Both the position numbers and the translations under genes were made by a program. Below, one piece after another: positions 34,018 to 45,177 of a stretch of DNA of 64,000 nucleotides. Numbering within the stretch: position 1 is the first letter of the stretch; each line of letters opens with the position of its first letter. Below the pieces are notes generated by a model. The model saw only the letters and a program-made list of their open reading frames with translations, ran no database searches and was not told the DNA's origin. Source of the stretch: Deinandra increscens subsp. villosa (Eukaryota; Streptophyta; Magnoliopsida; Asterales; Asteraceae); the NCBI GenBank assembly GCA_039602395.1, contig JBCNJP010000235.1, positions 1-64,000 on the forward strand. The letters run 5' to 3'.

Positions 34018-35202
34018 GTATGTTTTTTTTAGAAATCCATACATATTGTATACTAAAGGTCCGTAATCGATTGAAATTTGTGGGAATGAATTTCAAAGAA
34101 AGACTGTTCATGAAGATGAAAGCTCAAAAGGGTTGAGGTTTATAATTCACATATATGCATTAGAGAAATGATATTGGACGTAACTCGCTTCAAAACTAAC
34201 TTCATGGATTAAGTCATAAGTGGTTCTGAAAATGGTATGATTGTCACATCCTTAGACCTGAGAAACATATAGAGACTAACATTAGTGGAGGATCGTTCTT
34301 TGATCGTATCTAATGTTGGATCTTAAATGGACAATATTAAGGGTACTTGATTGAGAACGAATTTGAAACTAAGTGGGAGTTGTATGTCGTCAAAGGGATT
34401 TTGTACTTCTCGAAATAAGAAGATGAACATCCAGGTGCCTTCGTAGGATCAAACTGGTGAAAAGTGTGGCCACACTCAAACTAAGTGGTAGTTTGTCATC
34501 CACTTTGAGTCTGATACGAAAACAATAATGGTTGGACAAAATATAAGAATGATTACAAATCCATGTCTTATGTTCAACTGATGTTCTAAACAGAAAGGAA
34601 GTACAATAAGGTTACCACGGCTTAACTCCACAGAAGCAGTAAAATGATTAAAGAGTTTGGAGAAATAGTTGACGAAAGAAATCACGTCATACCTTAATGA
34701 TCGCAGAGAGATACGTCTAGGTGTCCACCTCTGCGAACGCTGTAGTCTTAATCGACAATCGTCCAAGTGAGAGTTTGTTGGATTTTGATATGTCCGACTA
34801 TCGATTAGTCAACGTAATCATAAAGGTACGATCCAAGAGTTACAATCTGAACGACGAACAAGTTATAATATTTGAATATTATATATTTAAATATTGTTGA
34901 TCACAGAACGAACATTAGGCGAATCGTTGTTTGTTGAAACGATGATTGTAATTTAGATGTTTGGAGAAATAGTTAAATAAGGTGAAAATAAAACGGTGAT
35001 CAAACGATGATAAAATTGTTAAAGTGGTTAACAATTTAATAAGGAAAATAATAGAGACATTATTTCGATTATAACGTACACAGGGATTTAATTTATAGTG
35101 ACAAATCAAATATCGGATAAAGTAAAATTATTAAGACGTTAATAATTGTTATCCGGATAAAAATGTTTTAGATAAATCGGTTGACTAAAACATAGAGATT
35201 GA

Positions 35203-35248
<46 letters not shown>

Positions 35249-35373
35249 TATATATTGTGTATGTTTCGAACATATAAACTTTAACTGGTAATAACTGTAT
35301 TAACAGTTATTATTTGGATGTTTTCTTTGGAAAAAATACAGTACTTTAAGGATCAGACTGTAACTTATATTCC

Positions 35374-35382
35374 TATAAATAC
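35374..35382 (+). promoter_or_regulatory. TATA box of the copia 3' LTR
   Basis: 'cctataaatacatg' lies in the LTR upstream of the GC-rich block. It could drive readout transcription toward the ATX gene, although the solo LTR now lies in between. Confidence 0.5.
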
Positions 35383-35817
35383 ATGTCTCATTTCAACCCT
35401 AAATATACAATCAGAAGCCTAAAAGTTTAACCCTGAAATCTCTCTGGTTCCCTCCCCTACGCAGACCTCCTGTGACACCACCACCACCGTCGCCGGCCTC
35501 CCACGGCCGCTGGCCACTGCCGTCCACCGCCGGATCATCGTCATCGTCGTTGCTATACACCGCCGGACCACTGTCGCCGCCGCCACCGCTACTCTGCTGC
35601 CGCTGCTTCTCCGGCGCCGCCACTGCCTCCGCCGCCACCGTCACGTATGGTGACCCGTGCGATTATTGTCGCATGTTATGGCTCGGTGCTTTAACTAGCT
35701 CGGGTGTGATCGGTTCGGGTTGTTCAAAGTTGTTTGGACAAGTGATCAAATGATATCTAGCAGATCCGTTTGTCGATTCAGAATGTCTCATCTCGGTCTC
35801 GTCAAGGTCAATCTTTA

Positions 35818-35854
<37 letters not shown>

Positions 35855-36436
35855 CTGAATTTATTGTAATTGGATCACTGGTGTGAAATACTTAACTATA
35901 ACACCCATATCAGAGTTTAACGTTTTATGACGTTTACTAATTTCCAAATTTTGGTCCCAGAATTGTTTTTGTTTTATTATAGCAAAATACATACTACTTT
36001 ATTTCATTGCTTCAAAACAGTCCTTAAAAGAACGGGTTGGTTCATACAAGATGAACTTCTATTTTAAAATTTTGGGCATGACCTGTTCGTAAGTATAAAA
36101 ATCCTTACGAACATCACATGTTGCAAACAATCCCAGAAAGACAATCAATTCAATTTAACAAAGTAAAACAATTGACTTGTATTCGAAACACTACGGTCCG
36201 TGGAGTTTAACTCCTAAACATTCATAGGCCCTCCCGACTAGAGAAGTGGTCATACGATGCATTGCCTCAAGGTAATGCTTGCAAGTCGTCATCTTGACAG
36301 TGTTCGGTTCTTCGACAAGCTCGATGGTGATCCGGGCTCCAACTTTATCTATCCTGCAATTTACACCAACTATATTAGTGTTTATTGCCACAATGTGGGT
36401 AAAATCAATTAATCAAAAAAGAAAAGCATTAATTAC

Positions 36437-36548
36437 ACAAATTGGGTTCCAGGCGTATCGCCTAGAATGAACCTTTCTCCAAGCGATACGCTTGGAGGAT
36501 CAGGCGTATCGCCTACTTTAAGCTTTGCTCCAAGTGATACGCTTGGAG
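36437..36548. repeat. Paired small hairpins in the solo LTR
   Basis: AGGCG-TAT-CGCCT occurs twice and TCCAAGCG-ATA-CGCTTGGA (once with a mismatch) twice, alternating over about 110 bp. Each is a 5-8-bp stem with a 3-base loop. The arrangement is conserved in the right copy (53593-53692). Confidence 0.85.
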
Positions 36549-37263
36549 CCAAATTTCCAAGGTTGATGCCCTGTTCGGCCAGAATTTTTACTTAGCCACA
36601 TTTTGGCTATTTTCTCCAATTTTTCCCAATTTTTTTTCCAATTTGTCCACCATTCATTTTGGTCTTTTCCTCCCTTACGAAAGACCATAAAAACACATCA
36701 AAACATGTCATTACACAATTTTTAACCACCCCATGGGTTTAATTGACAACTAAGTCCAATTATCATAATTGGCCAAATCCAACCCGATTGACCCGTAAAG
36801 CCTCACTATCAAGTAGTGAGCTTTATTTATGCAATACTATGGCTATTTCTTTTCATTACTAATAAACGATAATTGTTTCGAATCACTATGTCATCCTACA
36901 TTGTAGCAATTTCATAATTGTGGCTCCATAGAGCCATTTAACCTATTTGACCCATTAACATGGGTTCCAACGAGGCATATAACCTTTAAGCAACACTGTT
37001 ACATTCGGATATGGTTCCTAGTTTCCTACAGACCATTTATCTATTTCAATTTGTCTGACCCGTTTAGGCCCCAAAACACTAATGGACCTAAACTTTATGG
37101 CTTATGGTTAGAATTCAATTTCCAACCCATCTCTCCCATTCTAGAGGTTTAGTATTCACATATACACTCCAAATGAGTTTCCCTGAATTCTTTGATTCGT
37201 TTGTTATTCGATTACCTCTATATCATAGGCTTCTTGACCCATTCGGATCATTCACCACATGAT

Positions 37264-37800
37264 CAACATTTTAACACATTATCATGATCCCTACGGACCA
37301 TTTATCTTACTATTTTTTGTTTAACACCGTATGGTTTTCTAATAACCAATTATCCAATCTTGGCTTCATGGTTCCAAGAACCATTCATCACCCGGTTAAC
37401 ATTGTAACCCATTATCATGATCCCTACGGACCATTTATTTTACTATTTTCGGTTTATTACGGTCATGGTTTTCTAATAACCATTTATCCATTCTTGGATT
37501 CATGGTTTCAAGAACCATTAATCACCCGGTTAACATTATCAACCATTATCATGATCCCTACGGACCATTTATTTTACTATTTTCGGTTTATTACCGTCAT
37601 GGTTTTCTAATAACCATTTATCAATTGTTGGCTTCATGGTTCCAAGAACCATTCATCACCCTGTTAACATTGTAACCCATTATCATGATCCCTACGGACC
37701 ATTTATTTTACTATTTTCGATTTATTACCGTCATGGTTTTCTAATAACCATTTATCAATTGTTGGCTTCATGGTTCCAAGAACTATTCATCACCCTTTCT
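37264..37800. repeat. Four ~134-bp tandem repeats inside the solo LTR
   Basis: The word 'catgatccctacggaccat' recurs at 37283, 37416, 37550 and 37684, with the intervening 'ttttctaataaccattta' and 'ccaagaaccattcatcaccc' conserved. Related single words ('ggttcctacgacccattta') extend the theme up to about 37990. Open frames across the array are by-products of repetition. Confidence 0.93.
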
Positions 37801-38333
37801 AATTGACCCCTAAGGGTTCACCATTAGCTATACGATTATGGTTCTATTGAACCCATTTACATTATCATAACAAATCAACACATATTTATGGTTCCTACGA
37901 CCCATTTAGCTATTAATAACCATTTTGACCCATTTACATCCTAACACCGTATTAACACATGATTATGGTTCCTATTAACCATTTAGCATTCATGTATATA
38001 TACCTACAAGGTTCAACATTACTCATCTATGATGTCATAATGTAACCTCGATTCCATTCATTTTTAATTTCTTAGAGCTTGTCTCTAATTGTTAGACTAC
38101 ATAGATATATTAAACTTCTTTACTTGACACAATGATCAAGTCCGTCACTTTTCCAAACAATATGCATTTCACATAATTATAGCATCGATGGGTCAATAAT
38201 AAGATATGTAACATAGCATAGATGTTACCTCGTGAGCTTTAACAATCTTTACATGGTTTACCACATATCCCTTCGCCTTTGTTTCCTAAAGTGGATTCAA
38301 TCTTTGTTAGGTCCATAAGACACTATAAATCAT

Positions 38334-38386
<53 letters not shown>

Positions 38387-39884
38387 TATGTCACATTTTC
38401 CACATTTAAGCACTTGAATCATTTAATTACATCAAGCTTATGATTCACATCTCATAACATCAATTTACTAAAAATTAGGGTGGCATTTTCTGTCCAGCCC
38501 TTGTTCAAGTCACATTTTGACCCTTTTAACAGCTTAATTAAGTCAACACGTTCAAATATAAAATATAGTAGACTCATAGAGCTTTTCGAGCATATAAAAT
38601 ACATATTTTTCGAAGTTACGGTTGACTTTATACAAAATTTTCAAAAACAGATCAGCAACTATTTATTTCTAATCAGCATTGCTGAATTTTCTATATCTCC
38701 ATAGAAAACTCATAATTAGACCCATTAAACCGCCGAATTAGCATTTTACATTCACAAGTAAGTTTTAGTATACTTAAATACATTTTCAACCGTGTATAAT
38801 ACACCCCCATAGGATGCTTACACAAATTTATACAAAATGCTAAAGTCATAACATGATTTCTCATGAATCAATTACCATAATTTAACTCTAATATCTATAA
38901 TCCACATCAAGTCTTCACATTTAGCATCAACTAACACTAGTTAACCAACACAATCATCATTTAAGCATTTAATCGAGCACTTGGTGTGCATCAACATAAT
39001 ATCATAATTTCAACCTAGTTTGATTTAGGTTCTACTACCATGGATTCTTTCACATGATTTTGAAACAATACTTCAAATTATCATGCATCATTTAACCAAT
39101 ACAAGTCAACTAACTCATAATTCTTGTAATTACATCATGGAATCCAAAACTTGGCCTCCAAAGCTTAAATTTTCGTATCTAAGGGTTCACCCCACCAAAA
39201 CTTCATGTGTTGGTCATAGTTTCAAGCATTTATGTATCTATGGCTTGTGTACTTCATCATATAACCATTACAACACTAAATTGCAGCCCAATTTCATCAA
39301 TTTAGGGCTATAATTTTCGAACATACACATGCACATATTATGGAAAACTTACCAACACTCCCCAATCCGGATTTATCAAGGTTTAAAGCTCCCATTCCTT
39401 GTTCTAATTCCCAAAAATCGCAGCTTATGATCCTTGGATTGATGGAGTTTGATTTAGGGCATGAAAGGGGAGGAACATGGTGCCTGGAGGTCGCTAGATG
39501 CGTCCCAGACCCTCCTCCCCATTTTCTTCCCTTTTTAACAATCTTCTTATTACAAAACTAGCCCCTCAAGATTCTATTTAGGTTATTTAAACCCAAACCT
39601 CATATTTACACAATAGTTCCTCAGACTTTAACATAATAATAATAAGTGGCACATAAGCTAGAGGTGCCCTAAATTCAGATTCACGCTTAACGTGAATTTA
39701 ATGGGATTTTGACCATATAAGAATCGGGATGTTACATTAACTCGAGTTAAAAATGTTTTGAAATTCACCGCTTCCGCATTATATTAGTTGTAATAATTTA
39801 TGATAAATGAATAAATATAAAATAAGATTTTATATTAAAAGTCAAAATTTTAATTTGACCTAAACGAATCGTTGATTCCCAACA

Positions 39885-41860
39885 CAACCACCCTTTCATA
39901 CTGACCGAACACCTTTCGAAACCTCTAGTCGGCTACACCCACAGGGATGTTCGAGAGAAAGAACATCGTGTCGTTCCCCCACCTACTTCTCAACGTACCT
40001 TCTCCTACCAGACCCTTTACAACGTTTCTCCTAAGTACTTTTTGTCATTCCCCGTCGCCACCTCCTCCACGTGGTCCTGTTTATGAACCTCTTTTGTCCC
40101 TTCAATATTAAACCCATGTCAGACATGACCATCGGAATTCCTTTGCCTTTCTTCAGACACCCTTTCTCTCTACTCCATTTTTTTAGATGTTTACCTCTAA
40201 AACAAGAAGCCACTACACGCCATAATACCATTAAGCTAAATGATCATTGTTAAAGTTTAGCACAACCATTTTTTTATTTGAAAGATGGTTAGTTTTTTTT
40301 TTAATTTTAAATTCAAACGCAACGAATTTATCATAAAATTTAATGTTGTAATGAGTTAGTTGTGTTGGCTAATTTTTAGGTTTAAGACTTAATACTTTAC
40401 GCGTTTGTTTCTAATTTTAACGTCGTTACGTAGTTTTTTATATTTTAGTTTTCTTTACATTACGCTATAGCAATATAACTGTTTTGTATAGTCACTTTAT
40501 CTTTACAACAACACACAAATTGCAAATATAGTTAAATTATAAAAATAAATATAAAATAAAGAATATACCTCTTAAAACTATTTCCGTATTTTACAACTTG
40601 GACCTGTATATTCTTATCTCATCTTCTTGTTATATTTAATTTAGGCATATGGGATATGACTCATAACAATGACCCACCTAGTAGACCATATATCAACATA
40701 AGACCATCCCTTCGTTTTTAGCAATAAAAGAACCACAAAAGGACCTTCGTGCACACAAAGTTTTTTTTTAGGTGGTCTCTTTCAAGTTTCAACCAAACCA
40801 GATACCATCAACCATCACCTCCGGCGAGCTTCCGGCAACGTTCAGATAACCATTTCCACCACAACACTCCAAAAAAGATTCTTTCAAAAGGGTTTTCTTT
40901 TTCAACATCAAATCAATATACTCCTACTATCCTACAACCATTTATCATCCCCAAAAAGCAAAAAAGTCATCATTTTTATGCCAAAACAAATTGGAAACGC
41001 CGGCCATTTGACCGGTCTGGTCGCCTCCAGCAGCCATGTGTTTCGTTTCTTACTTTCTTAACTTGTGATCAAATTCATACAAAATCCCAAAATTGCCCAT
41101 CATAACATTCTTGTTTTTAAGTAAAAAAAAATACTTTATAAAAATTAAATTAATTATTATTTCAAATAAAAAATAGATCACTGTAACAAAGCTTGGCGGG
41201 AGGATGCACCAAGAATCTTGAAATCTAACATACTTTATAAAAACCCAAATCCAAATGTATCAAAATCCACACTTTTTATATAAATCTTTAGAAAAAAAAT
41301 TAAATCTTTTCATGTTTCTTAACTTCTTTCAGTTGATATATACATACACACCATTCATTGTATCTATCTATCTATCTATCTATCATATCTATCGATGTGT
41401 ATGTTTTGGAGTTGAAAATGGGCTTTTTATTTGAGAGTCGGAGACCATATGAGGCGCAAGTTAGCGTAACCTTACTTTCTCTCACCTCATGGCTCTTTCA
41501 GTCTCCTATCTATACATACAACACATTGTATCTATATGTCGAAAAAGAAATATATTTACAGTAAATTAATCTCTCTCTGTCACATGAATTTAGGTTATGC
41601 TAACGTTTGTTTCACGAAATAAAGATTGTATGTGTCTGTAATTTTAATTTAAACAACTCATCGCCTTATTTTATCAGTTCTTCCAGAAACAGAGAGAGAA
41701 AGAGGGATCCCCTAATTCACAAAACCTTCGTCTTCTCCATCGATTTCATCAAATTGGTTGACAATTGTTCGTTTTTCCGGTCGATGTAGTTGCGTTTCGC
41801 GTTTCGATTGATTGTTCAAACGCCTGATTCAATTCGATTTTGGCGGATTAGGGTTTCGGG
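39885..41860 (+). promoter_or_regulatory. Upstream region and leader of the ATX gene (left copy)
   Basis: About 2 kb of non-coding DNA between the copia LTR and the ATX ATG. It holds a (TATC)n tract at about 41357-41385 and a purine-rich patch near 41690. A likely 5' leader ends '...gattagggtttcggg' before ATG 41861. A short open frame at 40749-41105 has no recognisable domain. Almost identical in the right copy (57022-58997). Confidence 0.55.
41784..41789 (+). promoter_or_regulatory. AUG-UAG minimal upstream ORF in the ATX leader
   Basis: ATGTAG lies 72 bases before the ATX start (41861); the right copy is at 58921-58926. If the transcript starts downstream of 41607 it is a start-stop uORF. 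If transcription begins further upstream, the same bases form the last codon and stop of a 60-codon uORF from 41607. Confidence 0.4.
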
Positions 41861-43614
41861 ATGATAATCAAGCGGAAGTTGAAATCGGCAATGCCGAGTT
41901 TGAAGCGGTGTCGAGGTGGTGGAGAAGACGACGAGTGGTCGAGGAAATCGAGGAAGAAACGGCGGAGTAATAACAACGGTAGCCGTGGGTATTACCCTCT
42001 GCATCTGCTCGGAGAGGTTGCCGCCGGGATAATTACGTTGAGTGAATTGGGATTTCACTTCGCCGCCGGTGTAATTCCCGGATTCTGCAGCGACACCGGC
42101 GCAGTGGTGATCGTTGACTCGAAACCGAATGCGCCAAAACCGGAGTTGGAAGGTAACAGTATTATTGCGATTAGTAATGGTTCAGATTCAGTCCGGCCAC
42201 CGCCACCACGCCCGCCGTTGGTGAGGACTTCTCGAGGCCGGGTTCAGGTACTCCCATCTCGTTTCAATGATTCGGTTCTCGATAATTGGAAGAAAGAAAA
42301 AAGTAAACTGGATATCAATCAAGATGCGCACTTTGACCCTGAATTTGCCCCAAACAAGGAGAAATCAAGCCTCAGGTTTTCGAAACCCCGGGATCAAATT
42401 CAAGCCAGGAAGCAAAATGGGGAAAAGGTTAGCTACAAATGTCGTAAGTCTTCTCCGAAATTCGAAGAGTATGAGGATGATGAGTACCAGGGTTTTGAGA
42501 TGAGGAAGTATTCAAGATTCATCGATGAACAAGATGATGATGATGATAATGAGGAGGATGCTAAGACAACTTTAATTGGGGGAAAAAGAAATGGACTTTC
42601 GAAACCACCGAATGAGAATGTTAGAGTACCAGATGAATTTTCTCCTGGTGATATTGTCTGGGCCAAATCTGGAAAGCATTATCCAGCTTGGCCCGCCATC
42701 GTTCTCGACCCAGAAATGCATGCTCCACAACAAGTTCTTGGATTTCGGATTGATGGTGCTTTTTGTGTCATGTTCTTTGGATATTCAGGAAATGGTACCC
42801 AAAGGGTAAGTTCTGTTTAACATTTTACCTAGAATTTTTTGTATATAATTGGTGTAATTCAAGGTTTTGATATGCTGATATTTGACTAACAGGACTATGC
42901 TTGGATTAAAAGCGGGATGATATTTTCATTCGTGGAAAATGTCGACAGGTTTGTTGTAGTTCATCCCTTCTTGCATTGCTTCAATTTAAAAGAAAGATAT
43001 ATAAAACAAAATCATTATGATGAATTGATGATAATTTGTTGGTTTTCAGGTTTCAGGGTCAAACTGACTTAAATGATAGCGAACCAAGTGTTCTTCGTTC
43101 AGCTATAGAGGAAGCATTTCTAGCAGAACACGGGTTTACAGAAATGTTAATGGTTGAGATTAATGCAGCAGCTGGTAATTTGGATTATCTTGATTCGATC
43201 CCTAGAGGGATTCACGAGAGATCAAATCAGGAACATGAACGTCTTCAAAGACAGGCAAGTTTGGATTAATGATGACTCTGAATGTTTGGAAGTTTAATGT
43301 TCATTAAAATTATTTATGTTCCGTTTTGCAGGAAATTATTAAAAGGCGGCGTGCACAGTCATGTGAAGGCTGTGGGTCAACCATTTCGCTTAGAATGTTA
43401 AGCAAAATGAATGAAACAGCTCCTAATAACCGTATTCTTTGTAATACGTGTGCTAGGGTCCGTGTAACATCTCTGGTTTTTTAGGGCATTCACTTTCTTG
43501 GTTTTAGTTATCTACTGGTGATAATGATGTGTTTTCTTATTGCAGTTAACAAAACTAAAACATCTTTGTGGTATATGCAAAAAAATATGGAATCGGGCGG
43601 ATACTGTTAGTTGG
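41861..43614 (+). CDS. ATX3/4/5-like histone methyltransferase, left copy, cut by the gap
   Basis: Exons 41861-42805, 42893-42948, 43050-43254, 43332-43457 and 43546-43614 encode the first 467 codons. They are the same as the right copy at 58998, with identical exon 1 protein and only intronic SNPs. The model stops because the contig ends at 43614, exactly at the last base of exon 5 (the next base in the right copy is the GT donor). There is no biological truncation signal. This is best treated as the allelic copy of the gene at 58998, not as a paralogue. Confidence 0.88.
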
Positions 43615-44114
43615 NNNNNNNNNNNNNNNNNNNNNNNNNNNNNNNNNNNNNNNNNNNNNNNNNNNNNNNNNNNNNNNNNNNNNNNNNNNNNNNNNNNNNN
43701 NNNNNNNNNNNNNNNNNNNNNNNNNNNNNNNNNNNNNNNNNNNNNNNNNNNNNNNNNNNNNNNNNNNNNNNNNNNNNNNNNNNNNNNNNNNNNNNNNNNN
43801 NNNNNNNNNNNNNNNNNNNNNNNNNNNNNNNNNNNNNNNNNNNNNNNNNNNNNNNNNNNNNNNNNNNNNNNNNNNNNNNNNNNNNNNNNNNNNNNNNNNN
43901 NNNNNNNNNNNNNNNNNNNNNNNNNNNNNNNNNNNNNNNNNNNNNNNNNNNNNNNNNNNNNNNNNNNNNNNNNNNNNNNNNNNNNNNNNNNNNNNNNNNN
44001 NNNNNNNNNNNNNNNNNNNNNNNNNNNNNNNNNNNNNNNNNNNNNNNNNNNNNNNNNNNNNNNNNNNNNNNNNNNNNNNNNNNNNNNNNNNNNNNNNNNN
44101 NNNNNNNNNNNNNN
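43615..44114. other. 500-bp assembly gap (N run)
   Basis: Exactly 500 N, a round placeholder length used by scaffolding programs, so the true distance is unknown. The flanking sequences are the two ends of a 16.6-kb repeated block. Confidence 0.99.
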
Positions 44115-44314
44115 CATTAAAATGACAAAGGTGCACACATGAAATCATAGATTATGATCTACATAATATATAAAACGTCGAGACTCGAGTGCATGCTCGT
44201 ATAGTGATGGTTACACAAACCCTAGTTAACATAGTCAACACAAGTCAAACACATAAATATTTACACAACATTAGGTTAAATCCGGAAAGCACATGAAAAA
44301 CACGGATCGTCACA
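44115..44314 (-). repeat. End of the gypsy LTR, right copy
   Basis: Matches 26971-27169. The contig starts inside this LTR. Next to it the purine tract reads AACAAGGGGATAC on the minus strand, versus AACAAGGGTATAC in the left copy. Confidence 0.8.
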
Positions 44315-44439
44315 GTATCCCCTTGTTGAAAAATTTTCGTCCCGAAAATTGCACAACACGGTTAACGAGTTGATTACAAGAAAAGAAAATTTCTCAATCG
44401 TCACATCATCCCCTTGTTAAAGAGATTTCACCCCGAAAT

Positions 44440-45165
44440 TTAACTCATACCTGAGCTGGTTGATGGTTGATTTCCGAAAAGCCCAGGATACTTATTTCTC
44501 ATTTTATCCTCACCTTCCCACGTGAACTCCGGTCCATGCTTTGAGTTCCAACGAACTTTGAATATTGGGATCTTGTTGTGCTTAAGTTGCTTTACCTCCC
44601 GCTCCATGATTTCCAGTTGCTCATCTATCTCTAAGTTCGCGAGTGGGACAATCGGTGTTCCATTCGATAAACATTTTTTTAAATTGGATACATGAAATAC
44701 GTTATGTACTCTACTTAACTCTTCCTGCAAGTTCATATCGTGTGCCACTGGAGCAATTCTCTTGACAATCTCAAATGGTCCAACATATCGCAGATTAAAC
44801 TTTCCACGTTTCCCAAAGCGGATTACCCCTTTATAGGGCAAGACTTTCAATAGATCCTTTTCTCCTTCCTAAATTCTAAATGTTTTCGTCGTTTATCAGC
44901 ATAACTTTCTGTCTATCCCGTGCAACAGCCAAAGATTTAGGATCTGCATGATTTTCTCCGTTGTTTTGTGTACCGACTCAGGACCTATGAGTAGGCTCTC
45001 ACCAACCTCTGCCCAGCATATGGGTGACCTACATTTACGGCCATACAATGCCTCAAACGACACCGCACCAATGCTAGTGTGATAACTATTGTTACAAGAA
45101 AACTCAACCAATGGTAGGTGGGTGATGACCAATGGTAGGTCGGTGATGTGAGTCAAATTATACAT
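44440..45165 (-). pseudogene. Ty3/gypsy integrase remnant, right copy
   Basis: Same break and chromodomain-like tail as 27295-28020; the 136-residue C-terminal segment is identical in protein sequence. A few substitutions occur in the upstream part (for example FSCNN versus FSYNN). Confidence 0.88.
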
Positions 45166-45177
45166 ATTTTTACGAGC

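Larger units (their letters stand above)
33064..34490 (+). repeat. Two diverged direct repeats in the copia 3' untranslated region
   Basis: 33064-33390 and 34167-34490 share a long series of words in order: 'attggatgtagctcgcttc' / 'attggacgtaactcgcttc', 'cttcatggat', 'taagggtacttaattggga' / 'taagggtacttgattgaga', 'agtgggagctg' / 'agtgggagttg', and a final 'ggccgtgctcgaac' / 'ggccacactcaaac'. Each ends in a PPT-like AGTGGGAG. Two (TA)n tracts separate them. Confidence 0.75.
35892..39741 (-). mobile_element. Solo LTR of a gypsy-type retrotransposon (3840 bp, TSD TTAAC)
   Basis: Identical 5-bp TTAAC flanks at 35892-35896 and 39737-39741. On the minus strand the element starts TGTAACATCCCG (39736) and ends GGGTGTTATA (35897), an imperfect inverted terminal pair in which the expected final ACA reads ATA. 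There is no coding region, PBS or second LTR, so it is best explained as a solo LTR from recombination between two LTRs. It contains a 134-bp tandem array, a (TA)n tract (38337-38381) and small hairpins. It sits inside a copia LTR, so it inserted later than that element. Confidence 0.85.
34776..39884 (+). mobile_element. 3' LTR (~1.26 kb) of the decayed copia, split by a solo LTR
   Basis: After the PPT-like 'aagtgagagttt' the LTR starts TGTTGGATTTTG (34776). It is interrupted at 35897 and resumes at 39742, ending '...gattcccaaca' (39884). TGTTGG/CCCAACA form the terminal inverted pair usual for copia LTRs. Inside are a (TA)n tract (35206-35246), TATAAATA at about 35376 and a strikingly GC-rich CCG/CCA-repeat block (35465-35645). 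Removing the inserted 3845 bp leaves about 1264 bp. The 5' LTR of this element is absent from the window. Confidence 0.75.

Noticed and set aside
35411..35753. 77- and 93-residue frames in the copia LTR (Gly/Asp-rich and Pro/Ser-rich)
   Set aside because: Translations of the same GC-rich repeat block in an LTR; no domain.
36191..36391. 66-residue minus-strand frame MAINTNIVGVNCRIDKVG
   Set aside because: Lies within the solo LTR, is short and has no family signature.
37284..37610. 108-residue frame with repeated DPYGPFILLFSVYY-like words
   Set aside because: Produced by the 134-bp tandem repeat inside a solo LTR; no start context, no domain, and the same in the right copy.
37264..37800. CRISPR-like array
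   Set aside because: Units are 134-bp direct tandem repeats without unique spacers in a plant LTR; not CRISPR.
40749..41105. 118-residue frame upstream of ATX
   Set aside because: No recognisable domain and composition like random AT-rich DNA; conserved between copies only because the whole block is.
43512..44148. Open frames of 169-208 residues spanning the N run
   Set aside because: They consist almost entirely of undetermined bases; they are gap artefacts.
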